From an uncultured Clostridia bacterium (lineage in GTDB: Bacteria > Bacillota > Clostridia > Christensenellales > CAG-917), in NCBI GenBank assembly GCA_934233745.1, contig CAKQGN010000001.1:124001-188000 (forward strand): a DNA stretch of 64,000 bases. Direction: 5' to 3'. How positions within the stretch are numbered: position 1 is the stretch's first letter; the number at the start of each line of letters is the position of its first letter. This document shows positions 24,635 to 32,412 of this stretch, piece by piece. The notes beneath the pieces are model-generated. The model did not search any database, had not been told where the DNA came from, and worked only from the letters and a program-made list of their open reading frames with translations. Made by a program: the position numbers and the translations under genes.

Positions 24635-25639
24635 TTAGCGGCGGTCGTAATCGTCGCGCGGTGCATAACCGTCGCGCCTGTCGTAGCCGTCACGTCTGTC
24701 GTAGCCGTCACGTCTGTCGTAGCCGTCACGTCTGTCGTAGCCGTCACGTCTGTCGTAGTCATCGCGTCTGTCGTAGCCGTCGCGAGAGTCGTAGCGGTCA
24801 TCACGGTATGTGCGTGAAGAATCGTAGTCGAAATCGTTTTTGCGACGTTCGGTGCGCATAACGCTCTTGCCTTGCGAACGGTCGTTTTTGGACGGCTTGA
24901 AAAGCAGAATCGCTATGATGATTGCCGGCACCGCAATGCCTATAATGAGAATTATGCGCAGCGCAAGCGACGTGTTGGGGATAATGTCGCCTTTTTCGGG
25001 ATCGGGAGCAGGTTTGCTGTTGATGAGTCTGTCGCGCTCGGCTTGCGTTATCGGGTGGTAAGGCACAACGAAGTCTTCAAAAGAATCGCGAGAAACAAAA
25101 CCGAAAATACTGTTGCCGTCAAGCATTGCCACAACGTATATTTGAGTCGAGTCAGTCGTGTGATACCCCAAAAATCTGACTGTATAGTCGGAGGTTATTT
25201 CCACGCCCGACAAAGTGAGAGTTTCGGTTTTTGCGGTAAGTCTGACGTCGGGATAAAGCGTTTGGTCATCCTTGAACGTCACGGTTGACGTCGAGGGACG
25301 CTCCTGCGCTTTATAATAGAAATCGAAGCCGCTGTAACTGACCTGATAATATTGAGGGACGGCAGGCTTTTCGCTTATATTGCAAATATAATAACTTTCG
25401 GGTATAAGGAAAGTTTCGTCACCGTTTGTAAGCTCAAGCGTCGAAGGGGAAGCATAGGCATTGCCTTCGAGATTTGAAACGGGCGCAATCAATACGTTTT
25501 GCGTGGAGTCCGCATATGCAATGGAATAGGGCAAGAGTATGCCCATAAGCACGCATACGGAAAGAGCCGCGCTTGTCACAATCATCGCAAGAGCGAAAAG
25601 AATTTTTTTGGATAGATTTTCAGAACATCTTTTTCCCAT
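24635..25639 (-). CDS. Membrane-anchored protein with Asp-Gly-Tyr-Asp-Arg-Arg repeat tail
   Basis: No recognised family. 334 residues: basic start, a hydrophobic signal/anchor segment (about 12-45, 'ILFALAMIVTSAALSVCVLM'), an extracytoplasmic domain of about 170 residues rich in Thr/Ser/Tyr, a second membrane segment ('ALRIILIIGIAVPAIIIAIL', about 225-245), and a cytoplasmic tail that becomes a tandem repeat of YDRRDG/YDRRDD. The tail is both acidic and basic and rich in Tyr, like low-complexity segments that bind RNA or phase-separate. The ATG has no ribosome site; a TATTAT box lies six bases upstream, so the mRNA may be leaderless. Confidence 0.7.
   Translation of the reverse strand: MGKRCSENLSKKILFALAMIVTSAALSVCVLMGILLPYSIAYADSTQNVLIAPVSNLEGNAYASPSTLELTNGDETFLIPESYYICNISEKPAVPQYYQVSYSGFDFYYKAQERPSTSTVTFKDDQTLYPDVRLTAKTETLTLSGVEITSDYTVRFLGYHTTDSTQIYVVAMLDGNSIFGFVSRDSFEDFVVPYHPITQAERDRLINSKPAPDPEKGDIIPNTSLALRIILIIGIAVPAIIIAILLFKPSKNDRSQGKSVMRTERRKNDFDYDSSRTYRDDRYDSRDGYDRRDDYDRRDGYDRRDGYDRRDGYDRRDGYDRRDGYAPRDDYDRR
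24663..24800 (-). repeat. 18-bp coding tandem repeat
   Basis: Four identical 18-bp units (plus-strand TCGTAGCCGTCACGTCTG, 24681-24752) flanked by degenerate ones encode the YDRRDG hexapeptides. Identity between units at the DNA level implies recent expansion or slippage. Confidence 0.85.
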
Positions 25640-25660
25640 ACGTTTATAATACTATAATCT

Positions 25661-25689
25661 TTGACAAATTGAAAGTCTTTGTATACAAC
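25661..25689 (+). promoter_or_regulatory. Possible promoter for the phage-like cassette
   Basis: TTGACA at 25661-25666 on the plus strand, with TATACA after 15 bases or TACAAC after 17. The -35 box is perfect, the -10 poor. It is the only candidate I see between the divergent gene and the terminase. Confidence 0.35.
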
Positions 25690-25775
25690 TTTTCGACGCT
25701 TTTTTTGTCGCAAGAACGAAAATAAGGTGACATAATTGTTTGTTTTTTGAAAGTTCGAAGGCTTATTCTTGTGGC

Positions 25776-27209
25776 ATGAAAGACGATTCGGCAGTATTGC
25801 AACTTATAAAAATTCAAAAAGAAATAGATTTGAGAAGTCGGGATGCGCTTGCAAATTACAACAAGGACCTCGTTCATCAAAAACAAATGGCTTTTCATCG
25901 CTCGCAAAAAAGAAACAGATGGGTTTTCGGAGGAAACCGCTCGGGAAAAACCGAGTGCGGCGCGGTGGAATGTGTGTGGCTTGCAAGGGGAATTCACCCC
26001 TATCGCCAAAACAAGGACGACGTTTTCGGTTGGGTGGTGAGTGTGTCGCAGCAGGTGCAACGCGACGTTGCGCAGGCAAAAGTTCTCAAATACCTTGCGC
26101 CGAGATATATCGAGGATATAGTTATGCTCGAAGGAAAACGAGGCGCGCCCGAATACGGAGTGATTGACTACATCGTCGTGAAAAACGCCTTCGGAGGAAC
26201 GAGCAAAATCGGCTTCAAATCCTGCGATCAGGGCAGAGAAAAATTTCAAGGCACGTCGTTGGATTTTGTGTGGTTTGACGAAGAACCGCCGAAAGATATA
26301 TACGACGAGTGTCGAATGAGAGTGTTTGACAAAAAGGGCGACATATTCGGCACTATGACTCCGCTCAAAGGGCTCACATGGGTGTATGACGAAATAGAGA
26401 TGAACGTTTCTCAAAGCCCCGAAGTATGGTGCGAGTATATGGAGTGGAACGACAATCCGTATCTTGACAAAGGCGAAATAAAAGCCATGGAAAGCACCCT
26501 GTCAAAACAGGATCAGTTGTCGAGAAGATTCGGCAAATTCTCAACGGCGGAAGGGCTTGTGTATCCGGAATTCGACCAAAACGTCCACGTAATCGAACCC
26601 TTTGACGTGCCAAAAGAATGGCAGTGCGATTTGTCCATAGACCCGGGACTTACAAACCCGACCAGCTGTCACTTCTATGCGGTCGATTTCGACGGAACGA
26701 TATACGTCGTCGCAGAACACTTCGAGGCGGGACAATCGGTGGATTTCCACGTTGACAGAATCAATGCCGTGGCAAACAGTCTGGGGTGGAAACGAGATGA
26801 AAAAGGAAGGCTGCATGCGCTCATAGACAGCGCGGCGAATCAGAGAACGCTGGCGTCGCAAAAGAGCGTCGCAGAGCTATTTTGCGAAAGGGGAATTGTT
26901 GTCAATACAAACGTAAACAAGGATTTATATAGCGGTATTCAGCGTATAAAGTCCTTGTTTGAGCAACGACCTCCCAAAATCTATATCTTCAAAAACTGCG
27001 TAAATCTTATACGAGAGCTGAAAGGGTATTGGTGGGGAAACGGCGACAGACCGAAGAAAGTCGACGACCATGCGCTGGATGAGTTGCGCTATTTCGTGAT
27101 GAGCAGACCTCGTCCGTCAAAGCCTGTCGCCCCGCCCAAATCCGAGATACAAACAGACAAGGAAAAGCTGATGCGTGAGTGTAGGAGGGAAAGATGGATG
27201 AGGACTTGA
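25776..27209 (+). CDS. terL: Phage terminase large subunit
   Basis: DNA-packaging motor: an ATPase that pumps DNA through the portal and a nuclease that cuts concatemers. Walker A 'GGNRSGKTE' at residues 52-60; Walker B 'LDFVWFDEEPP' near 162-172, with the catalytic Glu pair; coupling motif near 'FGTMTPLKG' (190-198). The RNase H-like nuclease has metal ligands in 'LSIDPGLTNPTS' (about 287), 'ALIDSAAN' (about 345) and 'KKVDDHALDELRY' near the C-terminus. Length 477 aa is normal and both active sites appear intact. ATG 25776 is chosen as the first ATG; a TTG at 25740 would extend it. The start has no clear ribosome site. It overlaps the next gene by 16 bases. Confidence 0.95.
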   Translation: MKDDSAVLQLIKIQKEIDLRSRDALANYNKDLVHQKQMAFHRSQKRNRWVFGGNRSGKTECGAVECVWLARGIHPYRQNKDDVFGWVVSVSQQVQRDVAQAKVLKYLAPRYIEDIVMLEGKRGAPEYGVIDYIVVKNAFGGTSKIGFKSCDQGREKFQGTSLDFVWFDEEPPKDIYDECRMRVFDKKGDIFGTMTPLKGLTWVYDEIEMNVSQSPEVWCEYMEWNDNPYLDKGEIKAMESTLSKQDQLSRRFGKFSTAEGLVYPEFDQNVHVIEPFDVPKEWQCDLSIDPGLTNPTSCHFYAVDFDGTIYVVAEHFEAGQSVDFHVDRINAVANSLGWKRDEKGRLHALIDSAANQRTLASQKSVAELFCERGIVVNTNVNKDLYSGIQRIKSLFEQRPPKIYIFKNCVNLIRELKGYWWGNGDRPKKVDDHALDELRYFVMSRPRPSKPVAPPKSEIQTDKEKLMRECRRERWMRT

Positions 27210-27481
27210 TGAAGTCGCTTTTGAAGAGAGCAAAGGGATATAGATACAACGAGGTGCAAGAGGAATATTCCGTCAAAGAGGACGGAGAATTTGTGCTGAC
27301 AAAAAAGAAAATCGTAAGAAAATATTGTCCGCCCGATTCGAGTGCGCTCAAAACATATATGGATATATCTGCGCATAACGATACGGCAAGTTGGAGCGAT
27401 GAGGAACTCGAAAAGGAAAAGAAGAAGCTCATCGATAAAATCAAAGACGATATAAGAAAAGAGGATCAAAACAAAAAGTGA
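27194..27481 (+). CDS. Small phage protein, possibly small-terminase related
   Basis: A 95-residue charged protein that starts inside the end of the terminase gene behind GGAGGGA. The middle reads 'TKKKIVRKYCPPDSSALKTY', which recalls the 'PPD-x-x-AL' segment near the end of many small terminase or terminase-associated proteins; I hold this as a weak hint. The C-terminus is a Lys/Glu-rich helix ('LEKEKKKLIDKIKDDIRKED'). No helix-turn-helix is obvious. Its position after rather than before the large subunit is unusual for a small terminase. A terminator-like hairpin follows at once. Confidence 0.6.
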   Translation: MDEDLMKSLLKRAKGYRYNEVQEEYSVKEDGEFVLTKKKIVRKYCPPDSSALKTYMDISAHNDTASWSDEELEKEKKKLIDKIKDDIRKEDQNKK

Positions 27482-27482
27482 A

Positions 27483-27503
27483 GCGACGACGTCGCTTTTT
27501 TTA
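27483..27503 (+). terminator. Terminator-like hairpin inside the virion cassette
   Basis: AGCGAC-GAC-GTCGCT followed by seven T residues, between the 95-aa gene and the portal gene. If active it would lower capsid-gene expression relative to terminase unless a promoter lies after it or anti-termination occurs. Confidence 0.65.
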
Positions 27504-27541
27504 TGCCGTTTTGGCATAGCGAAAACATACAGGAGATTTAT

Positions 27542-29431
27542 ATGTCTGGAAAAGAACAAAAAATCGTGGCGGATATAACCGCCGACTTCAAGAAAAGGCA
27601 AGAGGCAAGACGCGCAATCGAGTTGAACTGGCGACTGAATATGAATTTTGTCATCGGCAATCAGTTTGCGCAAATATCCTCCAAAGGCGATATCGAGGAA
27701 CAAGGCAAAGAGTATTTCTGGCAAGAAAGAGAAGTGTTCAATCATATCGCACCTATTTTGGAAACAAGGCTCGCAAAACTCGGCAGAGTCAAGGCAAAAG
27801 CGCAGGTGCGTCCCGCAACTGCCGATGACGACGACGTCGCTTCCGCCGCGCTTGCGTCAAAACTTATTGACGCCGTATGCAAGGAAAACGACTTCTCTTC
27901 ACAGCTTGCGCTTGCAAACACGTGGAGCGAAATTACGGGAAGCGCGTTTTTCAAAATTACGTGGGACGCTCAAAAGGGACACGCGCTCGACGCAGAGGGC
28001 AAAATCAAGGAAGGGGACGTGACAATCGCACTGTGCCCGCCGTTTGAAATTTTCCCCGAAGATATCGCAATCACCGATATCGACAAGCAGTCGTCGATTA
28101 TGCACGCAAAAGTGCTGACCGAGCAGGAAGTCAAGAGTATTTGGGGACGGGACGTCAAAGGCGGCGACGTAAACGTGTTCTCTTTTGACAACGCAGACGT
28201 CGGCGGCGGATTGGGCTATACGGTTTCAATCCCCAAAATCGTGAGCGAGAAAAAAGAAAATGCCGTGGTGGTCATCGAAAAATACGAAAAACCGACGAGC
28301 GAGTTCCCAAACGGCAGGCTCACTATCGTCGCAGGCGATACGCTGATTTTCAGAGGCGATATGCCGTATCTCAACGGCGAGGACAATCAACGCGGATACC
28401 CGTTTGCAAAGATGACGTGTATAGACAACCTCACAAACTTTTTCGGAACATCCGTGGTTGAGAGAATCATTCCCGTTCAGCGCGCCTACAACACCGTCAA
28501 AAACCGTAAGCACGAGTTTATGAATCGTATGGCGGTGGGCGTGTTTGCGGTTGAGGACGGCTCGGTCGACACCGACGATTTGCAGGAAGAAGGGTTGCCG
28601 CCCGGAAAAGTGGTGGTGTATCGCCAAGGAAGCACTCCGCCGAGAGTTATCTCTCCGACGCATGTGCCGAGCGAGTTTTCGCAAGAAGAAGAAAAGCTCC
28701 TCAACGAATTTGTAATGATAAGCGGCGTGAGCGAGGTTACGACCTATTCGCAAGTGCCGTCAAACGTTGCGTCGGGTACGGCGATTTCGCTTTTGCTCGA
28801 ACAGGACGATACGAGAATAGCTCTGACCGCGGACAGCTTGAGAGAGTGCATAAAACGCATAGGAAAACACGTGCTAAGACTTTATCGTCAATATGCGAAA
28901 GTGCCGAGAGTCAAGCGTATCACAGGCGAAAACGGAGAAGTTGAAATCGCATCTTTCTCTGCCGGCAACATCGACAGCGAGGACATCGTTTTTGATACGA
29001 TAAGCGACATCGAAGATACGCTGTCTGCAAGACGAGCTATGGTTTACGACCTTTTGAAGCTCGGACTTTTTGCCGATGAAAACGGAAAATTGTCGACGTC
29101 TACAAAGTCGAGAATCTTTGAAATCCTCGGTTTCGGCAACTGGGAGGACGGAAGAAACAACGACGAGATGCACAGAAAAAAAGCCCTGAAAGAAAATATG
29201 GAAATGCTCAGAAAAGACGTGGCGTGCGACTTCTACGACGACCATGCGATTCATATCGCCGAGCATGTGAGAATGTGTGTGTCCTCAAAATGTACGCAAA
29301 ACAAACAGTTGCGCGACAGAGTGGCGGAACACATAGCAAAACATACCGAACTGCTTGGATTTAACAGCAACGTGTCCGCACTTAAACAAAGACTCGACGA
29401 GGAGATAAAAAATGAACAACAATCAAATTGA
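27542..29431 (+). CDS. P22-like portal protein
   Basis: The dodecameric portal forms the DNA entry vertex of the capsid and the site where the terminase docks. The 629-residue product has the early segment 'NWRLNMNFVIGNQFAQI' and 'EREVFNHIAPILETRLAKLG', a central stretch 'PPFEIFPEDIAITDI', and later 'VVERIIPVQRAYNTVKNRKH' followed by 'PGKVVVYRQGSTPPRVI', an arrangement seen in P22-type portals of short-tailed phages. ATG 27542 follows AGGAG by eight bases. It overlaps the scaffold gene by 20 bases. Family call from these patterns and from its position between terminase and scaffold. Confidence 0.88.
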   Translation: MSGKEQKIVADITADFKKRQEARRAIELNWRLNMNFVIGNQFAQISSKGDIEEQGKEYFWQEREVFNHIAPILETRLAKLGRVKAKAQVRPATADDDDVASAALASKLIDAVCKENDFSSQLALANTWSEITGSAFFKITWDAQKGHALDAEGKIKEGDVTIALCPPFEIFPEDIAITDIDKQSSIMHAKVLTEQEVKSIWGRDVKGGDVNVFSFDNADVGGGLGYTVSIPKIVSEKKENAVVVIEKYEKPTSEFPNGRLTIVAGDTLIFRGDMPYLNGEDNQRGYPFAKMTCIDNLTNFFGTSVVERIIPVQRAYNTVKNRKHEFMNRMAVGVFAVEDGSVDTDDLQEEGLPPGKVVVYRQGSTPPRVISPTHVPSEFSQEEEKLLNEFVMISGVSEVTTYSQVPSNVASGTAISLLLEQDDTRIALTADSLRECIKRIGKHVLRLYRQYAKVPRVKRITGENGEVEIASFSAGNIDSEDIVFDTISDIEDTLSARRAMVYDLLKLGLFADENGKLSTSTKSRIFEILGFGNWEDGRNNDEMHRKKALKENMEMLRKDVACDFYDDHAIHIAEHVRMCVSSKCTQNKQLRDRVAEHIAKHTELLGFNSNVSALKQRLDEEIKNEQQSN

Positions 29432-30164
29432 AAAAGCAATTATCAAAGGAATAGAGTCAAAGGGCCAAGTAGATGTCGGAGAAGAAATCGCAAAAGCGAT
29501 TTTGACCGACAATGTGCAAAACAATGACTTTATTGATGAAAAACCTACAGATAAAGTAGCAGATAAAGCAATAGAAACAAAAAACGAAACAAATTCAACC
29601 ACGCCCGACGACAAAGAAAGCGGCGCGGATAAACAGGACAACAAACATTCGTTCGGAAAATTCAAAAACCCCGAAGAATTGCTTAAAGCGTATCAGGAAC
29701 TTGAAAAAGAATTTACCAAGAAGTCGCAAAAACTATCAAGGCTCGAAGCCGTTGTAGACGATGAAAAGCAAGGTTTTGACGATGAATCCTTCAAAATTGC
29801 GGTGGACAAGTTTTTTGCTCAAACCCCGTCCGCAAAACCCTTTGCGAAGGACATAGCACTCAAAATCATGCAACAGCCCGAGCTGAAACAAGACAAAAAC
29901 TGTCTGAGTGTGGCTCTTGTCAAAGTTCTTGTCGACAAGTTCAGAACGCCCGAGCAACTTATGCAGGACGGACAATTTTTGAATGACTATGTGCTTTGTT
30001 CGAGCAAGGTCAAAGACGCAATCATCGGCGAGTATCTCAAAGGACTTCAACAGGGACAACCTCCGAGAACTTTGTCAGACGGCGGAATGCAATGCGTCAC
30101 GCCCTCGAAAAAAATCAAGAGCATAGAGGAAGCAGGAAGAATGTTTTTGAAAAATAACGAATAA
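29412..30164 (+). CDS. Phage scaffolding protein
   Basis: A 250-residue, highly charged and mostly helical protein between portal and coat, the usual place and character of a scaffold that guides procapsid assembly and is then released. An acidic disordered region (about 40-80) precedes 'GKFKNPEELLKAYQELEKEF', a motif typical of these proteins, and a coiled coil. The C-terminal 30 residues are basic ('TPSKKIKSIEEAGRMFLKNN'), as expected for the helix that binds coat protein. Ribosome site GAGGAG, start within the portal gene. No protease gene is present, so the scaffold would leave intact, as in P22. Confidence 0.85.
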   Translation: MNNNQIEKAIIKGIESKGQVDVGEEIAKAILTDNVQNNDFIDEKPTDKVADKAIETKNETNSTTPDDKESGADKQDNKHSFGKFKNPEELLKAYQELEKEFTKKSQKLSRLEAVVDDEKQGFDDESFKIAVDKFFAQTPSAKPFAKDIALKIMQQPELKQDKNCLSVALVKVLVDKFRTPEQLMQDGQFLNDYVLCSSKVKDAIIGEYLKGLQQGQPPRTLSDGGMQCVTPSKKIKSIEEAGRMFLKNNE

Positions 30165-30181
30165 CAGGAGAATGAAAAATT

Positions 30182-31558
30182 ATGGTTACAATCTCAACTG
30201 CCGATAAGGCTCTGAAAACCTTTTATCTCGGCGTACTTGCCGATCAACTCAACGTGGGAGTCAATCCGCTTCTTGCAAAAATCGGACAAACATCCGCAGA
30301 CGTTTGGGGCAAGGAAGTCAAAAAACTTGCGCCTTACGGCATCAACGGCGGCGTCGGAAGCGGCGAGGAAAATGACAACCTCCCCCAAAGCGGCGGTAAC
30401 AACTATGCTCAATTTACCCTCACGCTCAAAAACCTTTTCGGCAAAATCGAACTTTCGGACAAGGCGATTCGCGCATCTCAAAACAACGCGGGCGCATTTG
30501 TGAACTTGCTCAATGCCGAAATGGACGGTTTGCTTAAAGCAAGCAAATTCAACTTCGGCCGTATGCTTTACGGCGACGGCAGCGGCCTTTTGGCAACAAC
30601 CGTTGCAAATACCACCGGCGCAAAGAACAAAATCCAGGTGGACAACATCAAAGGTCTTATCGAAGGGATGACAATCGACGTGTATTCTTCATCCGGCGTA
30701 AAGGACGCAAATATTTCGGGCGGCAGAATCATGTCTATCGACAGAGTGAACAAAATCGTCACGGTGTCTCAATCGGCGGCAAGCGTACTCGGCGCAGGTT
30801 GCAAGGTGTACGTTCAAGGTTCCAAAGGAAACGAAATCACCGGTCTTGAAGCGATATTCGGAAGCAGCGAGTATATTTACGGACTTAAAAGAAGCGATTA
30901 TTCCTTCCTCAAACCCTACACCAAGACCATTGCCAAAGCGGTAAGCGTGGGCGCAATTCAAGACGCAATCGACGCAGTCGAGGAAACGTCGGGCGGCACT
31001 ATCGACTTTATCGTGGCGTCTTATAAGATGAGAAAACAATATGTCGATGCCCTTTGCAAAAATCGCACGAATATCGACTATCTCACGCTTGACGGAGGCT
31101 ACAAAGCACTGTCGTACTCGGGTATTCCGTTTGTGGCGGACAGATTTGTCGGCGACAACGACATGTATTTGCTCAACAGCCAGGATTTCAAACTCCATCA
31201 ACTTTGCGATTGGCGTTGGCTCGAAGGCGAGGGCGGTACCGTCCTTCATCAGGTTGCGGGAAAGGCATGTTATAGCGCAACTCTCGTCAAATATGCGGAC
31301 TTGCTTTGCGAAAGACCTATGGGACAGGCAAAACTCACGTTCACGGGAAGCGATACGGAATATTATTACGTTTCCTTCGATTCGAACGGCGGCAGCGCGG
31401 TTCCCACGCAAATGGTTGCTCCAGGTCAAAAGGCAGTGCAACCCACCGCTCCTACAAAAGCGGGTAAGGCGTTTGACTGCTGGAAACTCAACGGTACGGA
31501 ATACAACTTCGCAACTGCGGTCAACGGCGATATTACGCTTGTTGCGGAGTGGATCTGA
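30182..31558 (+). CDS. Major capsid (coat) protein with C-terminal InlB-type repeat domain
   Basis: About 395 residues of coat-like sequence: 'TFYLGVLADQLNVGVNPLLA' at the start, 'LKNLFGKIELSDKAIRASQN', and a late 'SYSGIPFVADRFVGDNDMYL', the pattern of HK97-fold coat proteins in which a central region precedes a receptor-like loop. Residues from about 398 to the end form a separate Listeria-Bacteroides repeat (flg_new) domain: 'YYVSFDSNGGSAVP', 'PTAPTKAGKAFDCWKLNG' and the terminal 'ITLVAEWI'. Such a domain on every coat subunit would decorate the capsid surface. The same domain type makes up the giant lipoprotein at 42581. Confidence 0.9.
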   Translation: MVTISTADKALKTFYLGVLADQLNVGVNPLLAKIGQTSADVWGKEVKKLAPYGINGGVGSGEENDNLPQSGGNNYAQFTLTLKNLFGKIELSDKAIRASQNNAGAFVNLLNAEMDGLLKASKFNFGRMLYGDGSGLLATTVANTTGAKNKIQVDNIKGLIEGMTIDVYSSSGVKDANISGGRIMSIDRVNKIVTVSQSAASVLGAGCKVYVQGSKGNEITGLEAIFGSSEYIYGLKRSDYSFLKPYTKTIAKAVSVGAIQDAIDAVEETSGGTIDFIVASYKMRKQYVDALCKNRTNIDYLTLDGGYKALSYSGIPFVADRFVGDNDMYLLNSQDFKLHQLCDWRWLEGEGGTVLHQVAGKACYSATLVKYADLLCERPMGQAKLTFTGSDTEYYYVSFDSNGGSAVPTQMVAPGQKAVQPTAPTKAGKAFDCWKLNGTEYNFATAVNGDITLVAEWI

Positions 31559-31559
31559 G

Positions 31560-31862
31560 ATGGAACTTGAAAGAATCACTCACGATCTGTTCGATATAGC
31601 CAAAAGGCTCAAAGGGATTGACAGAAGATATAAACTCTTCTTCAATCGCAAGAAGAACAGATACGAAATCTACGCAAACGGGGCAATGCAAATGGCATTG
31701 CCCTTCGAGCGTCTTGACGCGCGCACTTTGAGTTACGCAAGAAAGACAAGGCTCGAAAACCTCGAAAAAATCATTGCGGAAATAGAGAAAGAAAACGCGC
31801 GAATCGAAATCGAAAACGCAAAACGATCGCGCGATAAAATTCTCGCCGCAGCGGAGGGATGA
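31560..31862 (+). CDS. Conserved small phage structural-region protein
   Basis: A 100-residue protein starting two bases after the coat stop. Features: 'RLKGIDRRYKLFFNRKKNRY', a small beta segment, 'LPFERLDARTLSYARKTRLE' and a C-terminal coiled coil of Glu/Lys/Ile. I recall similar small proteins next to coat genes in clostridial phages but know no function; a head-completion or capsid-stabilising role is possible. It ends two bases before the next gene. Confidence 0.7.
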   Translation: MELERITHDLFDIAKRLKGIDRRYKLFFNRKKNRYEIYANGAMQMALPFERLDARTLSYARKTRLENLEKIIAEIEKENARIEIENAKRSRDKILAAAEG

Positions 31863-31863
31863 T

Positions 31864-32412
31864 ATGAAAATCAAGGATGTTGTCGGCGAATGTCTTATCA
31901 AAATGGGACAAACCGACTTTTCAAACGAGCAAACGCTCGATGCGCAACAAACGGAATTAAAAAATAAATTGCTTGCTGCGATAAACATCGTATACAGAGA
32001 AATCGTGAGCGAATATCTGCCGCTTTACAAAACGGAAACGGTCGATTTTTCGGGTGGCAAAATCGCTTCGTCCTCACTGTCCGAAAAAATCCTTTACCCT
32101 GTCAAGGTCATAAAAAACAAGGAGAAACAAAGCTTTTTTACGGGCGCGGACGGGGTGTATTGCGATATAGACGGCGAGGCGGAAATAACGTATGCGTATA
32201 TGCCTTCATTGCCGCTTGCGTTTTCAGACGAGATAAACGATATGCGACTTACGATCGGCGCACTTTCGGACGGCGCACTGGGAGAATACTACTTCCAAAA
32301 TAAAATGTTCGATCTCGCAAAAAGTTTCGATTCCGATTTCAGAGCGCAAATCGGAGTGTTGAGATATAAGGGCAAAAACATTCGAGTCAAAGCCGGGAGG
32401 TGGCAGGCGTGA
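31864..32412 (+). CDS. Head-tail connector, P22 gp4-like
   Basis: A 182-residue protein in the place of the tail accessory factor gp4 of P22, which binds the portal ring after packaging. The N-terminal part is helical ('MKIKDVVGECLIKMGQ', 'LLAAINIVYREIVSEYLPLY'), followed by a beta region with 'AEITYAYMPSLPLAF' and a helical end 'LGEYYFQNKMFDLAKSFDSD'; helical adaptors of this type are typical of connector rings. P22 gp4 is 166 aa, so the size fits. It ends in a GTGA overlap with the next gene. Confidence 0.75.
   Translation: MKIKDVVGECLIKMGQTDFSNEQTLDAQQTELKNKLLAAINIVYREIVSEYLPLYKTETVDFSGGKIASSSLSEKILYPVKVIKNKEKQSFFTGADGVYCDIDGEAEITYAYMPSLPLAFSDEINDMRLTIGALSDGALGEYYFQNKMFDLAKSFDSDFRAQIGVLRYKGKNIRVKAGRWQA

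Noticed and set aside
24663..24800. CRISPR-like or regulatory tandem repeat
   Set aside because: The 18-bp units are in frame and encode the hexapeptide tail of the gene on the minus strand.
25640..25775. Phage attachment site or repressor/operator region at the left end of the cassette
   Set aside because: No direct repeat shared with the right end near 35057-35126 and no repressor gene were found by eye.
27194..27481. Firm call as small terminase subunit
   Set aside because: No DNA-binding motif is visible and the gene lies after rather than before the large subunit; only a short PPD-like segment hints at it.
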